A stretch of DNA of 64,000 nucleotides from positions 858,975 through 922,974 of the forward strand of contig NW_002060964.1 in assembly GCF_000150275.1 (NCBI RefSeq), given 5' to 3'. This DNA comes from Trichoplax adhaerens (lineage: Eukaryota > Placozoa > Uniplacotomia > Trichoplacea > Trichoplacidae). Within the stretch, counting starts at the first letter, position 1, and every line of letters begins with the position of its first letter. The notes beneath the pieces are model-generated. The model was not told where the DNA came from. It saw only the letters and a list, made by a program, of their open reading frames with translations, and did not search any database. Below, piece after piece: positions 12,976 through 24,578 of this stretch. The position numbers were made by a program, and so were the translations under genes.

Positions 12976-15900
12976 ATGATTGTCGCTTGTCTTCTTCACT
13001 ACGAGAAATATTTAATAAATGCAGTATGTTATTCATTTAATATTTACCGCGGTTTAGTTCCAGAAACAATCAAATACGAGAAAACATTACATCTGCACAT
13101 AAGAATATCGAATTTCACCTAGATAAAGGCGATAATATCCACCTACTACTGAAAGTAACATCTAGTCGTCCCTGCAAATTCAGCCAAGAATTGAAGGTCG
13201 TTTGGTTTAATTATTTAGCCTGAAATACAATCTATATCATTAATGAAAAACTATTAAGATTAAATTTAAAGAAAGCTGTAAAATTCTGCTGCTGACCTAT
13301 AAACTTAACTAATTTTCTATACTTCATTATTTTAATATACTGCTTAGTGAAACGTAGAAGATTAAGCTTAGAAAATGATAAGAAATTTATGATCACGTTA
13401 AATATTATAGAAATACGTGATTAGCCTTAAATTAAAACTTACAAGATCAGAGAATTGCATTTAACAAAAATTTTAAAGCTCATCCAAGTTTACGCGTGTT
13501 AGAACTCCCCTCTCCTACCGACGATACTGCATACTATACAGTGCACACAGTATACTGCATATTCTTCGCATTGCTGACGAATTAAGACTCATAGCTTTAT
13601 TTATTTAGCCTTATAAATATGTGAGGGTTTTAGTTATTATTAAGCTAGCTTCGTGAATTTCCCATTATTTACACGATTATATTCAGGCGAGAAGGTGGGA
13701 ATATTATCAACTGCAGGTAGAATAGCAGTAACCGTGCTTGCAAAGTTGTTGCATCGCTCATACAGTAGCTTTGTACTGTACTTTAACTGTCGTAAAGCTA
13801 AAGCAATGTGACTACTGCTACTGAATGCAAGATGCTTCTGTACCATTTCTAGATCTTTTGAAAAATTGTAAAAATCTGTCTTGTACTAGACAGTGGACGC
13901 TTGCAGTAGTATAGAGTCTATATGCAAGATAGATTGACGTACAACTTTTACCTTGAAAATAGGTTCCGTAGTAGAGGTAACATATCAATATGAAACCATT
14001 CGGATCAATTTTATCTCGTCTGAGAATAAAAGAAATTGATACTAATTAAATTGATCTTAGAACTATCATTATGTGTGATTGATCATATTCAAATTATAAT
14101 TTACGCTACGTTTTTATCTAATATACCAGTTCCGCTGTGTATCTAGTAAAAGAGAATAGTTTGATACTGTAAACTATCATTATTTATTGGCTAATCAAAA
14201 TACTGGTAAAAGATCGCGAGCAGTTAATTTATATGAAATGGCTAACGAAATAATGTCTAGTCTTAAAAAGTTACTGTAAACTGATCCTCTTCATCTAGAT
14301 ATTTTTATTAAGCTGACTTAGAATTCAATTAATTGATAGATATTTAATCAAATTATCGCGAAATACTTGAAGCAAAAGTCTGTCACTCTCAAAAGTAATT
14401 AGACACACCTACTGTTATTCCGTACTAATTAAATCTTTATTATATTAACCCAAACATGTTTACATTTTACAGTACGATAGCATTCGTTCTTATGCCTGCC
14501 ATTCTCATAAATAATTAGATACATCCACTGTATCAACTCATGCTAATCAAATTTTTTTTAACCAAAAATATGTTTACATTTTACAGTACGATAGCATTCG
14601 TTTTCCTGCCTGTCATTCTCGTAAGTAATTAGATACATCCACTGTTTCAACTTATGCTAATTAAATTTTTTTAACCGAAATGTGTTTACATTTTACAGTA
14701 CGATAGCATTCATTCTGAAACTGACAGAGATTTTGGCTTGAGACACGCCGATCATAGCAGTTTGAACCGAAAATAAAGAGGCTTACCTATGTTTCATCTT
14801 GACTGACATAGATGAAAGCTTGGAGGTGTATTATTCAAACAAGTTCTCGAATGTCTCAAGCAAGTTGAACGAGACTCGTATTGTAGCAAGGACAATTTTA
14901 AAATTAACGATTAATCAGAAGAATCCTTTAAAATTATACAAATGCTCAATAAGAAGATTCTTGTTGCATATAATGTTTTATCTCGAGTTGCTTACATTCA
15001 TAATACTACAATATTGCATGTCATTATTCCATCAACGTGATCAAAATATGGTACCAGGGACTACTAAATACTAATGGTACTCTATTATAAAGCTGGCTTG
15101 AAAAGTAAAACTCTTGCGTAAAATCTATTTATGAGTAAAGTTAAATAGAATCCTTTTCCAGAATCCTATTTTAGTTAAGCATCGCATACTGCAGAATTTT
15201 ATCGAAAGGATAACATCTTTATGGAAGCAGTCTAATCGTTGCACTTCTACAGGAATCAGTGATATCAACAGTCTCATCGAAAATTTATCCGTATCATCCA
15301 GATCTTGAGCTGTTAGTCAAAATATCATAACAACAACATTGCTTAGACATTTTATTCAATTATAACAATAATATTTAACTAATAACATATATATATATAT
15401 AATATACATAATATGTAAATCAGCAGCTTTAAAGGTTATTTCATCCAATGATTTGTTTTGGTGTACTTCCGTCGCTATAGTTCAATCACTTGATTTTCAG
15501 AATGGCAAATAAATAATAGATACGCGCACTTTCGAGTGGTTTGCTCCTATCTTTTATGTTATCTTTCAATCTTTTATTTGACGCTTGAGCAAATAAGAAA
15601 GGTCGCAGATTCATACTAGGGGTGATTTCATACTACAAGTAATAATTGCCTTAAGCATCAATTCCTGTGATTGTACACTTATCGCACTATTTTCCGGTAG
15701 TGCTTTCAACACCTTGTATTACTATTTGATCATATGATTTTTCTGAGATAATTAAAAGCTACAATCGGTTTCTTAAACGATTACTTGCTTTGGTAAGATT
15801 CATCCGTTACACGTAGCATTACCGCGATCGCAACAGAAAACTAGGTACAAGCACATTCAATACACGGTAGGTAAGATAAAATTATTCGGTAGATTATATC

Positions 15901-16200
15901 CTATAATTTTAAAGCATGGATAAGGTTACAATCAATCTACTTGAATACAGATTCTCGTGTGTGTTTGTTCAAAATTTACTTCGACATAATCTTAGCAACG
16001 ATACAAGTGGCGGAGTTTTCAGTTGAGAAGTACACGAAGTCTAGAAATAGAATGTCCTCCGTACTTTTCCAATAAACTTAGATTCTAGAATCAGTTTCTA
16101 TGTAGAATTAAATTATTCGGCATGAGTTGATCATTTAGCGGCATATGTATAGACAGCCTGAAACAATAAATATTTCTATATTAATATACTAGAATTAGCG
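12976..16200. other. intergenic region between ADAM paralogues 2 and 3
   Basis: No gene was recognised. The region is a diverged counterpart of 3095-6334, with a local triplication at 14381-14722 and a short (AT)n run near 15386-15408. The last 800 bases before the start at 16201 align by eye with the 5' flank of paralogue 2, as expected for duplicated promoters. Confidence 0.55.
14381..14722 (+). repeat. three tandem copies of a ~115-base unit
   Basis: Units start at 14381, 14497 and 14611. Each begins TGTCACTCTC/TGCCATTCTC/TGTCATTCTC, then AATTAGA-CA and a T-rich tract, and ends with GTTTACATTTTACAGTACGA and TAGCATTC. A single diverged copy lies at 4671-4790 in the equivalent place downstream of paralogue 1, so the triplication arose after the gene duplication. 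No coding potential was seen. Confidence 0.85.
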
Positions 16201-19200
16201 ATGATCACGCTGGGAAGTAGTAAAATAAAGAGCAAGTGCTATTCTCTCTGGCTAACTTTTATTTTGTCCCTGATATCACTGAGTATCCTAACCGGTGCTA
16301 ACTTAACCAAGGAACAAAAACAGCAACTACCTCATGGACTTCGTAGTTATCACTTATTTAAACCCGAAGTAACTATTAATGGAGGAAAATATCAGTGGCC
16401 AATTGTATCGCCAAATGCATCAGTCGATATAAATCTAAATGGTGAAAAACTAACGCTAGATTTACAACGTAATGATGGATTAGTCGACCACCATTTTCAC
16501 CATACCTATCAAGTTACAGGCCAAATGCGTCGCCAACGAGGCTTAACACAACCATTTTGCTACTATCATGGACAAATTCGCCAAACCGCAAAAGCTAAGG
16601 TAAGGCCAATGACCTTGACTATGACTATAAAATCAGCACGCCATATAATTACTAATGTCTGTAACTCAACTAAATATCCAGTTCATGGATTACCATTAAA
16701 GTGATCATTTTATATAAGATTCGCAGCTACAGAACATATAAAATATTAAACTTTTATGATACTTCACATTCATATTACGATTCGCCGATATAATTATTGT
16801 ATCGCTCAAAGAAAATACTAAAAGCATGAATCGAAAATTTCTTAAAAGGAGAGAAAATATCTCAATCCACTTTCCTTAAACCAAATCGTTCAAAATTAGC
16901 CGACACGTCTTGTCTTGATGCACTCATAATGTGAATAGGTTACCTGTAGTAAAATAATACCGTACATGATAGATCAATTTCATGAGGTTGCACAATACAG
17001 CAGATAGAATGCGTGCTGTATTGCCATTTGCTGTAAGAGTATCAATAATATTTATCGGGAATTTCCTCAACTGTCAATGTTTTTGACAATATGACAGTGC
17101 TGTCGATACTGTCAAAATCATTGACAGTAGAGGAAATTCCTCAATATTTATTATTTTTACGGGGCTCTTAAGTCGGAGAGTGTATCGAAAGAAGCCTTTA
17201 CTAAAGACGCTGTTGTAGGCGCGGAAATCATTTTACTGTCAGCTGTTATGTATGTAAGAATACAGTAACCTGTTGTACTGCACCTAATGTGTTAGCATAA
17301 GATACGTTATTACGGCTATACTATTTAAATGCAGTAAATCCTAAATAAAAGAGACTTTTAGTAAGCTTACTAGGAGGAGTGTATCAAAGTCCCTCGTGCT
17401 AACGTTAGCGACTAAGAGTGGAAATTCAACGTCAGCGATCACACCTCTTAGTGCTGACAAGTTATTGTCATGATAACTAGATCATGGTGCTACTCCATTT
17501 AATTAGGATATAATGTGTATTCGTGTGATAATTAATCTTATACATTCAATAGACTAATGGACTCATCTGTTTACTATCTTTCGACATTATCTTTTAATTA
17601 GGATTCACTGGATCACGTTGCTGTCACCGCTTGTCGCGGTATTAAAGGAATATTTCACTATCATGGTCATGATTACGCCATAATACCTCTAGATGACCAA
17701 TTACACGCTACCTATCGTATCAAAGATCAAAAAGATCAAAGTAGTAGTCATCTTAAGGAATTCCGCTGTGCTAGTAAGATTGCAAAATTAAATCCGGAAA
17801 CTGAGAAATGGCTTGAAGATAGGAAAGCATTACATTTACGTCGTCGACGCGATGTTTTCACTGAAACTAAGTATGTAGAATTAGTATTAGTTAATGATAA
17901 GCGATCATTCGATTTCTTGAAAGGTAATTTAACCGTTGTGGAGACTCGTTCCATTCAGGTTAGTGTAGAAAATCAATATTTGATAGCTCACGAAATGAGA
18001 TTTTCGTTAGTTATGTCGAAACAATTTCTACATATAATGAGAATTAGTCCGTGCATGTATGTGCGTTTAAGTACTTTTAGCACATACTTCTGTACAGTAT
18101 TATGCCAGTACGTAAGTAAAAAATTGTACAAGTAAAAGACTCGCGAGTATGACGAGAGTTGCTGGGGTCTTTAGTCTCGCAACAATTTACGTCTTACTTG
18201 AGTTTGGTTTATACTTTATTTCAATTACAGTTAACTATGATTGCTGACAACGTGCTCGACTGCGCTGTAAAATATTGTGTTGGTCTTTCATCACAAGTAC
18301 AATAATACATACAATCGCAATTACGGTTAGGGTTATAGGATGTACCTTTTTGTATGACAGTATCAAATTATGCTCTACCGAACTTTTTTACCTACTTTCC
18401 TGCACGTATGGACCACCGTAGGTGTGCTAATACATTGAGCCTTTAAGATTCGATAGCTATGGCTATTTTTGTGAGCCCTTGACCTATGAACGTGTTTGTA
18501 TGATTTTGACGGCTATAGTAACTTGATCAATAGCAGTTACTACAAGTCACATATCAGCTTTCGTAGAATTGAACACATTTATTTTCATACTTGGAAAGAG
18601 TAATGATACATCCACTATTTTATCCTATCATAAAATATAGAGTGTCTATAGTAATAGCAACTATGATCATTCTGAATATCTGTTGGCTTCATTAAAAATA
18701 TACTGTAGAACTGTAACAACTACTCGTATATTTTGCATAAATCTAGGTAGCTAATATCGTCGATTTAAGATATAAGTCAATCAACGTACGCGTTGCCCTG
18801 ATGAGTTTAGTTACATGGAGTGAAACTGATAAAATACTGGTTACATCAAATGCCTCTGCTACTTTAAGCAGGTTCGCCAATTACTCAAATGTTGTTTTGA
18901 AGAAATCCAATCCATATGATAACGCACAACTACTTACAGGTGTTAGTCTCACTAATAAAATTGGTAAGCCTTTTCAATGACACTAGTAATAACTGCAGCT
19001 GGAATAATCTTAATCGTAGCAAAATTTATCTTTTAACGATAACAAGCTTATTACGGATCTCTGTATTTATTCAAGAAATTACTTTATTAATGAATATCTT
19101 CTATCTATTATATTCCAGGTATCGGCTATCTTTCAACTATGTGTTTACCTAATTCAGTAGGAATGGTCGAAAATACACTAAATGTGGAAGGTGTAGCTAC

Positions 19201-21846
19201 AATCATGGCACACGAAATGGGCCATAATTTTGGCATGAATCATGATACGGGCAGAATATGTTCTTGCCCTAATATGCCAGTAGGAGTTACATCATGTATT
19301 ATGGAAGCAGCATTGCATTCACCTTACCCGCAAGCATTCTCTAGCTGTAGCGTCGCAGACTTATTTAAAAGTTTATATGAAGGACTCGGATCATGTCTCT
19401 TTAATGTTCCTACAAAACTATACACAAATCCAGTTTGTGGAAATGGTTTTAAGGAATCGGGCGAGGAATGTGACTGCGGAAGCGTAAGAGAATGTAAGGA
19501 TCGTTGCTGCAATGCAGCAACATGTAAACTGCAATCGTTTGCTGAATGCGCCTCCGGATCGTGCTGTGCAAATTGTAAATTCAAGGCTAGATCAACGTTA
19601 TGTCGCAAAGCTACAAATGATTGTGATTTACCAGAATACTGTAGTGGAACATCAGCAGATTGTCCTGCAAATGTCGTCAAGCAATCATCGCTAACATGTG
19701 GTAATGGTGCCGGTTATTGCTACAATGGAGCTTGCCTCACTACTAACGCACAATGCCAAACCTTATGGGGCCCCACTGGAAAGACAGCTCCTCAGATCTG
19801 TTGGGATAACCTCAATAAAATGGGAAATGAAAGTGGCTTTTGTAAGAAAACCGATGCTGGACAGTTTATCGCTTGCACCGCTAGCAATGTTCAATGTGGT
19901 AAACTCCATTGTGATTCGCAAGCCATTAGGCCCGTGATTGGTAATAGCTGGAATCTTTCAATAGCTGCTTTTGTTTCTAGGGTAAGATCGTCTTCTTAAT
20001 GTTACTCGGCCAGTATTACCTCTTATACGACTATCTTAAGCTAGGTGCCGTAAACTTGCGCATGATTGAATTAGTTTAACTTTAATGCTAACGTTATCTC
20101 TGCTAATACTAAATTTCTATTTGGATTGACTAATTATTATGCAGCCTGGAAAGTTAACTATATGCAAGAGCATTTCTGGGAACTTGGGATCAGACATCCC
20201 AGACCCAGGGATTGTTCTGGAAGGAACCAAATGTGGAGACAAAAAAATTTGTTTCGATAATGAATGTCGCAATATTAATTCCGTTATCAACATTAAGCAG
20301 TGCAACCCTATTGATTGCTCCAATCATGGGGTAAGTAAAACAATTTGAATTAATCATATTATAAACAGATAATGTTTTAAAATTAAAAATAAACATTCAC
20401 TTCACAGTGAGTCTACTACTTTGCGTTAGCACTTTTATTAATTAACTGACGGCTGATGTGGTAAGTCTTGAGGTTGGCCAGTGATAGTTTTCATATAATG
20501 CAGCTCGCGCTTTGCTACTAGTTAATTGATTTTATTGAAGGTTGAACTGTACATGCATTAGGAGGGTAATTGAATGATCAAGTGAAGCAATGCCGAAGAG
20601 TTCTTTAGACTCTCCTTTTATAAGATTCTAGCTGGAATAGTAACGGATCGTTTTATATTATAGCAGCGTCGTACTATACAAATATTTAAGTTTACTATCT
20701 TGCTAGATACGATATAGACAAGCATTTTGACTGCGTAACATGTCGATAATTTGTAATCTATGACTATTAAAACTTATAACTTATCTATTATTTTATAATT
20801 ATCAGACATGAACATTACGCTACGGTTCGGACCTAGTGTATTAGTGCAAAGATACACATATTTTAATGATTATTCGCGACAGCTAACATTATCAATGTGC
20901 TGATACGAGCGGCTACTTAGCCATTTTCTTCACGACAGAAATGAAATTAGTTAAGATATTGTATGAATTCTTCGTTATAGATTTGCAATAGTAACGGAAA
21001 CTGTCACTGTGACAATGGTTACGCTCCACCATCATGTAATCAACCTGGCAACGGGGGCAGTATTGATAGCCATGACCATAATACCTTACCGACCGCAACC
21101 TCAGGTAAGATCGTTCTTAAACAATATCAAGTTATATTGTACTTACGGTAGTAGCACTTAGCTGGTAGAGATCGATGGATATCTTTATTTTTTTTAATTT
21201 CTTATAGCTTACTTGGTTTCATTGATAGTTTTAGTAGTAACAATCGAAATCCTTCTCATAATGCTAGCCAGGGTAGCCTTATGAACGTCTCCTAATCTAT
21301 CCTTAACGTAGTATCATGATCAATCGGTTACTTATTCTTGTCTTGTTTTAAGTCTTACTAGTGTTGATTTTCAGTAGACAAAGTTCTTATGATACCTTAT
21401 AATCTGAATTGATGTCTGCTCTATACTAGAATAGAAGCTCTTCCAATTCAAGAATAACAATGTTACACGTAAAAGTGATCAAATTACAATTTCTTAATTC
21501 CTCTGCGCAACTAGAGACAAGTTTATAAATTACAGTAAACATTCGTATGGCCCAGAGTAGATCATATCTTTAATTGTAATACTTGAATTGAATTTACAGT
21601 ATTGCTTATGAACCTTATCCAAATCAAATCTTTACTTCCACTAACCGTTTCTAATTCTTATTTCTATCTATCTTTTACGCTGCCATGCTAGCACCAACAT
21701 CTAGTACAACGCCAACCTCTTCAGTGAACGGAAATAGTACAATATTGACAGTAACAAAAGATCATGAAATTTCTCGTGCTATGAGAAGCAGCTATAACAT
21801 TCTATTCATCGTGTTACTTGTAAAGATTGCATTTTGGCATTCTTAA
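16201..21846 (+). CDS. ADAM metalloprotease-disintegrin, paralogue 3 (stalk exon lost)
   Basis: Predicted secretory zinc metalloprotease of 766 residues; the exon lengths add up to an intact frame. Exons: 16201-16599 (signal peptide, prodomain with FCYYHG), 17602-17958 (prodomain end, furin-like RRRR, protease start), 18747-18963, 19119-19981 ([12 protein letters not shown], disintegrin loop CDLPEYC, Cys-rich), 20145-20330, 20981-21104 (EGF-like [18 protein letters not shown]), 21692-21846 (short Ser/Thr linker and hydrophobic tail, TAA). Every exon up to the EGF has the same length as in paralogue 2, except exon 4, which is three bases longer. The EGF exon joins the anchor exon directly (both phase 1), because the stalk exon between them has been deleted. 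The tail [15 protein letters not shown] follows basic residues (RAMRSS), so GPI attachment is less certain than in paralogue 1. Start chosen at the ATG shared with paralogue 2. Confidence 0.9.
17047..17151. mobile_element. 87-base MITE-like inverted-repeat element in intron 1 of ADAM paralogue 3
   Basis: Arms at about 17057-17088 and 17110-17141 are inverted copies (GGAATTTCCTC-ACTGTCAATG on the left and its complement on the right, with only a few mismatches) around a short loop. The element is flanked by the 9-base direct repeat AATATTTAT at 17047-17055 and 17143-17151, which looks like a target-site duplication. The equivalent intron of paralogue 2 (near 7185) has no such insert, so this is a post-duplication insertion. 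It is too short to encode a transposase. Confidence 0.75.
21515..21533 (+). pseudogene. remnant of the deleted stalk exon of ADAM paralogue 3
   Basis: After an intron end similar to that of paralogue 2 (CTCTGCGCAACTAG here, TTCTGCACTAACAG there) the first ~19 bases still resemble the stalk exon start of paralogue 2 (AGACAAGTTTATAAATTAC against CCACCAGCCAAGCAACTAC...AAATTAC). The sequence then jumps to AGTAAACATTCG, which matches intron sequence downstream of the exon in paralogue 2 (near 12306). This is the footprint of a deletion that removed nearly the whole exon and its donor site. Confidence 0.6.
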
Positions 21847-22048
21847 ATGGTTTCTCTAACATTAGTTATATTTAGTTTCTCTAAAATACATGATGTAAGT
21901 GTCAAAAAGATTGCACATGTTTATTTTTAATTTTTAGACAATTTATTGCAATTACTTTACCAATCAGGGATCATTATTATCACACTATCATCATTTAGTT
22001 CGAAATTTATCCCTTTTCGCCTTCTGCAGTAATCGTTTTACTTCATGT

Positions 22049-22058
22049 AATAAATAAA
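22049..22058 (+). promoter_or_regulatory. candidate poly(A) signal of ADAM paralogue 3
   Basis: Overlapping AATAAATAAA about 200 bases after the stop codon. Inferred from motif and position. Confidence 0.4.
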
Positions 22059-23278
22059 GCACTACCCTTAGCCGTACTCTAAATTAGTCACCCAATAATA
22101 TATAATTAGTTTTACAATGTAGCGGTTAAAAGTAGTTTATTCTTCAAATCTTGCTGAATATTGCGGTAATAAAGCTCTAGACTACGCAAACTACACTTGG
22201 CTAGCTTTCAGGCACAGTTTATCGACTGCATTGTCTTCTAATGATGACAGCCTTTTATACCCTTCTTCGTAGCATGTTTGCCTAATCATTCTCCCTGATC
22301 AATTCGTCTGCAAACCTATTGTAACTTAATGTAGTCTCTAGTTTCCCTTCATTACTGATATGGGTGCTGCAAGTGGGAGACTCTTTCGCGACTGTAGGTA
22401 TGATTGTCCTGCCTCCCTTTTGAGCCAATCGTACACAAGTTACTGAGGTACGCTGATTCCGCCTGCCGAGGCAATCTCACGTAACTCCTGTACTGTGCAG
22501 TTGTCGTCTCATTACAAACAGCGTCCAGTAAATTGTTGTAGGTAGTTGTCTTTTTGCACTACACAGTGCCAAGGTCAAGGACTACTAAAATAGTTCCAAT
22601 TGCTTGACTATGAATGTTCCCTAAAATCAAGATTAATTTACAGTTGCAGCAATAATAGACAGCAGTCATTAATCCTTGATCATGTGAGAGTGTGGTGGGT
22701 CACTTTTCTCGTGCAGCAAATATATATTATCCAGTAGCACAACGCAATACAGTATTCTCTGAAGGTTTCTCTTCTACGATGCATTTACACTTAGTGCGAC
22801 AAACTTCTCTAGTGCGGCGTGAATTCCGTATTCTGCGGCATATATGCTCTCTGTGCGGCTACGAACTTCTCTTTGGTAGTCTTTGCCTGCTTGGTACAGG
22901 ATGACGACCGTAACTATAACAACGGTTGGTTGGCAACAAAGATCCCATGACGTACAGTATTTTTAGACCAGTATTTCATGGTGATTGGTTGAAAGCGACC
23001 ATAGACGTCTGTTGGTTTAGCTGTACAGTACTGTATAAGTGTATATTATTATTGCTACGCTTACCAGTAACTGATGGTTTGTATTGCAATTTTCAAAGAA
23101 AGAAAATAACTCAATAATGCAGTAAAAATTGAAAAAAAACATCAAGTGCCAATTGCTTAGGGTTGTCATGATCTGTATTGGTGAAACTTGAGCCAAATTC
23201 AAAGTAAATGCCTTCAAAATTGAAAGACGTAAATAAAGGCTACACTATGTCTGAAGATCGAGTGAATACTTTTTAACC

Positions 23279-23320
23279 AGTACAGTATAGTACTGTACTG
23301 TACTGTACAGTGTACAGTAT
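23279..23320. repeat. TACTG pentanucleotide repeat block
   Basis: A run of TACTG/CAGTA units that forms near-palindromes (GTACAGTATAGTACTGTAC). A similar block at 23480-23523 directly borders the left end of the hairpin element. Confidence 0.7.
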
Positions 23321-23523
23321 AAGGCTCACCACGCCCATGACATCTATGTTACGGCCAAAACCCGATGTTCGCCCAATACGCTATACGCGTATATGGATGT
23401 ACAGTTCTACACTAGCCAGCGATCGTTTGATGAAAATATCTAGTAATGAATCAAGTCGTCATTGTTCATCGTTAGATTATACAGTACAATGAACGTATTG
23501 TACTGTACTATACTGTACTGTAT

Positions 23524-23835
23524 GTGGACGGGCTAATTTCTATGATTTTGGTGCAAACAGATAGATTAAATTTTTTTTTTTTGGACAAATTTTATATCAG
23601 TCTATAGAAAAAGAGTTAATTTACACGAATCTGTCATCAAAATTTACGTAGTTTTCGAAATAACGGTTTGGCTTTAAACATAATTTACGAAGAAACCACG
23701 TTTCGTATAGTGATTCTGACAACGGATTCTTGTAATTTAACTCATTCTCTTTCGTTTCATATAAAATTTATTGAAGATATCAAAAATTTTGTTTACATTT
23801 ACCTTCACAAAAATCATAGAAATTAGCCCGTCCAC
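23524..23835. mobile_element. 312-base MITE-like foldback element
   Basis: The ends are a perfect 26-base inverted repeat: GTGGACGGGCTAATTTCTAT at the left (23524-23543, continuing to 23549) and its complement at the right (23810-23835). The inner sequence is also an imperfect inverted repeat: AAATTTTATAT...GAGTTAATTTAC...AATCTGTCATC on the left matches the complement of GATTCTGACAAC...GTAATTTAACTC...ATATAAAATTT on the right. Nearly the whole element can therefore fold into one hairpin. No coding sequence and no clear target-site duplication were found. Confidence 0.8.
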
Positions 23836-24578
23836 CCTTGTAGACTCTACAGTGTAGAGTAGGCCCAGCCATAATAACCCCGATTACTCAGATACTGTAG
23901 AGTCATCTAAATGGGATATCGCCGCCTGATTGACATTGAATAACAATAGCCTGTGAAGGACGTCACAAAAGGATTTTTCCTGTTCGATAGTTGGCGAAAC
24001 TATTGTGACAGTCAATTCAACGATTGAAAATAGTGAGTCGGCGGATTCACTTTCTACAGCGTTGTCACAAGCGGTTCGATTGAATCGCCAATAATCCATT
24101 CAGTCTATCTCTCGGTCAACCTTGGACGCTTCATCATTGCCTATCTTGACCTCCATCATTTCTACCATCCTATACTAAAACGAAATGGCCAAGGTGGACT
24201 GAAATTTTCCCTCTCTTGTGTCCTTTTTGCTTGGTTCTTCAGATTCAATAAATAATAATAATATTATTTTCCAGCCTTGTTTTGATTCATTTCTTGACTG
24301 CATTTTTGAATCGTGTATTCATTGGAATAATCCATCAAGTTGAGCTATTTTTACCTGTTATGATGATCCATTTTACCTCTATGTATGCGAGCTGATCCTA
24401 TCCCGTCGCCATCATCCATTCTCAGTACTTTTCCTTGACTTTCTGTTTGATTCTTAAAAGAGAGAATTGGAAAGAAATCAAAAAACAAACTCTTCATTTC
24501 CCCCATCTTGAAAAGAATCGATCGATCTTAAAGTTGCTGTAGTCTTTGTGGTGGCTAATAGACGATATAGTTTACACC

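Larger units (their letters stand above)
22059..24578. other. intergenic region between ADAM genes 3 and 4, with repeats
   Basis: No convincing gene. It holds two blocks of short TACTG/CAGTA-type repeats (23279-23320 and 23480-23523) and a 312-base hairpin element (23524-23835). A single open frame of 71 codons on the minus strand (23884-24099) has ordinary amino-acid composition but no recognised domain or neighbouring exon. I do not call it a gene. Confidence 0.5.

Noticed and set aside
18916..19152. A plus-strand frame spanning the exon 3/intron/exon 4 region of ADAM paralogue 3
   Set aside because: It reads through the intron in a different frame. The GT-AG splice 18963/19119 matches all paralogues and restores the protease frame.
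23884..24099. A 71-codon minus-strand frame between ADAM genes 3 and 4
   Set aside because: Balanced composition, but single and isolated, with no recognised domain, promoter or neighbouring exon. Kept only as a note.
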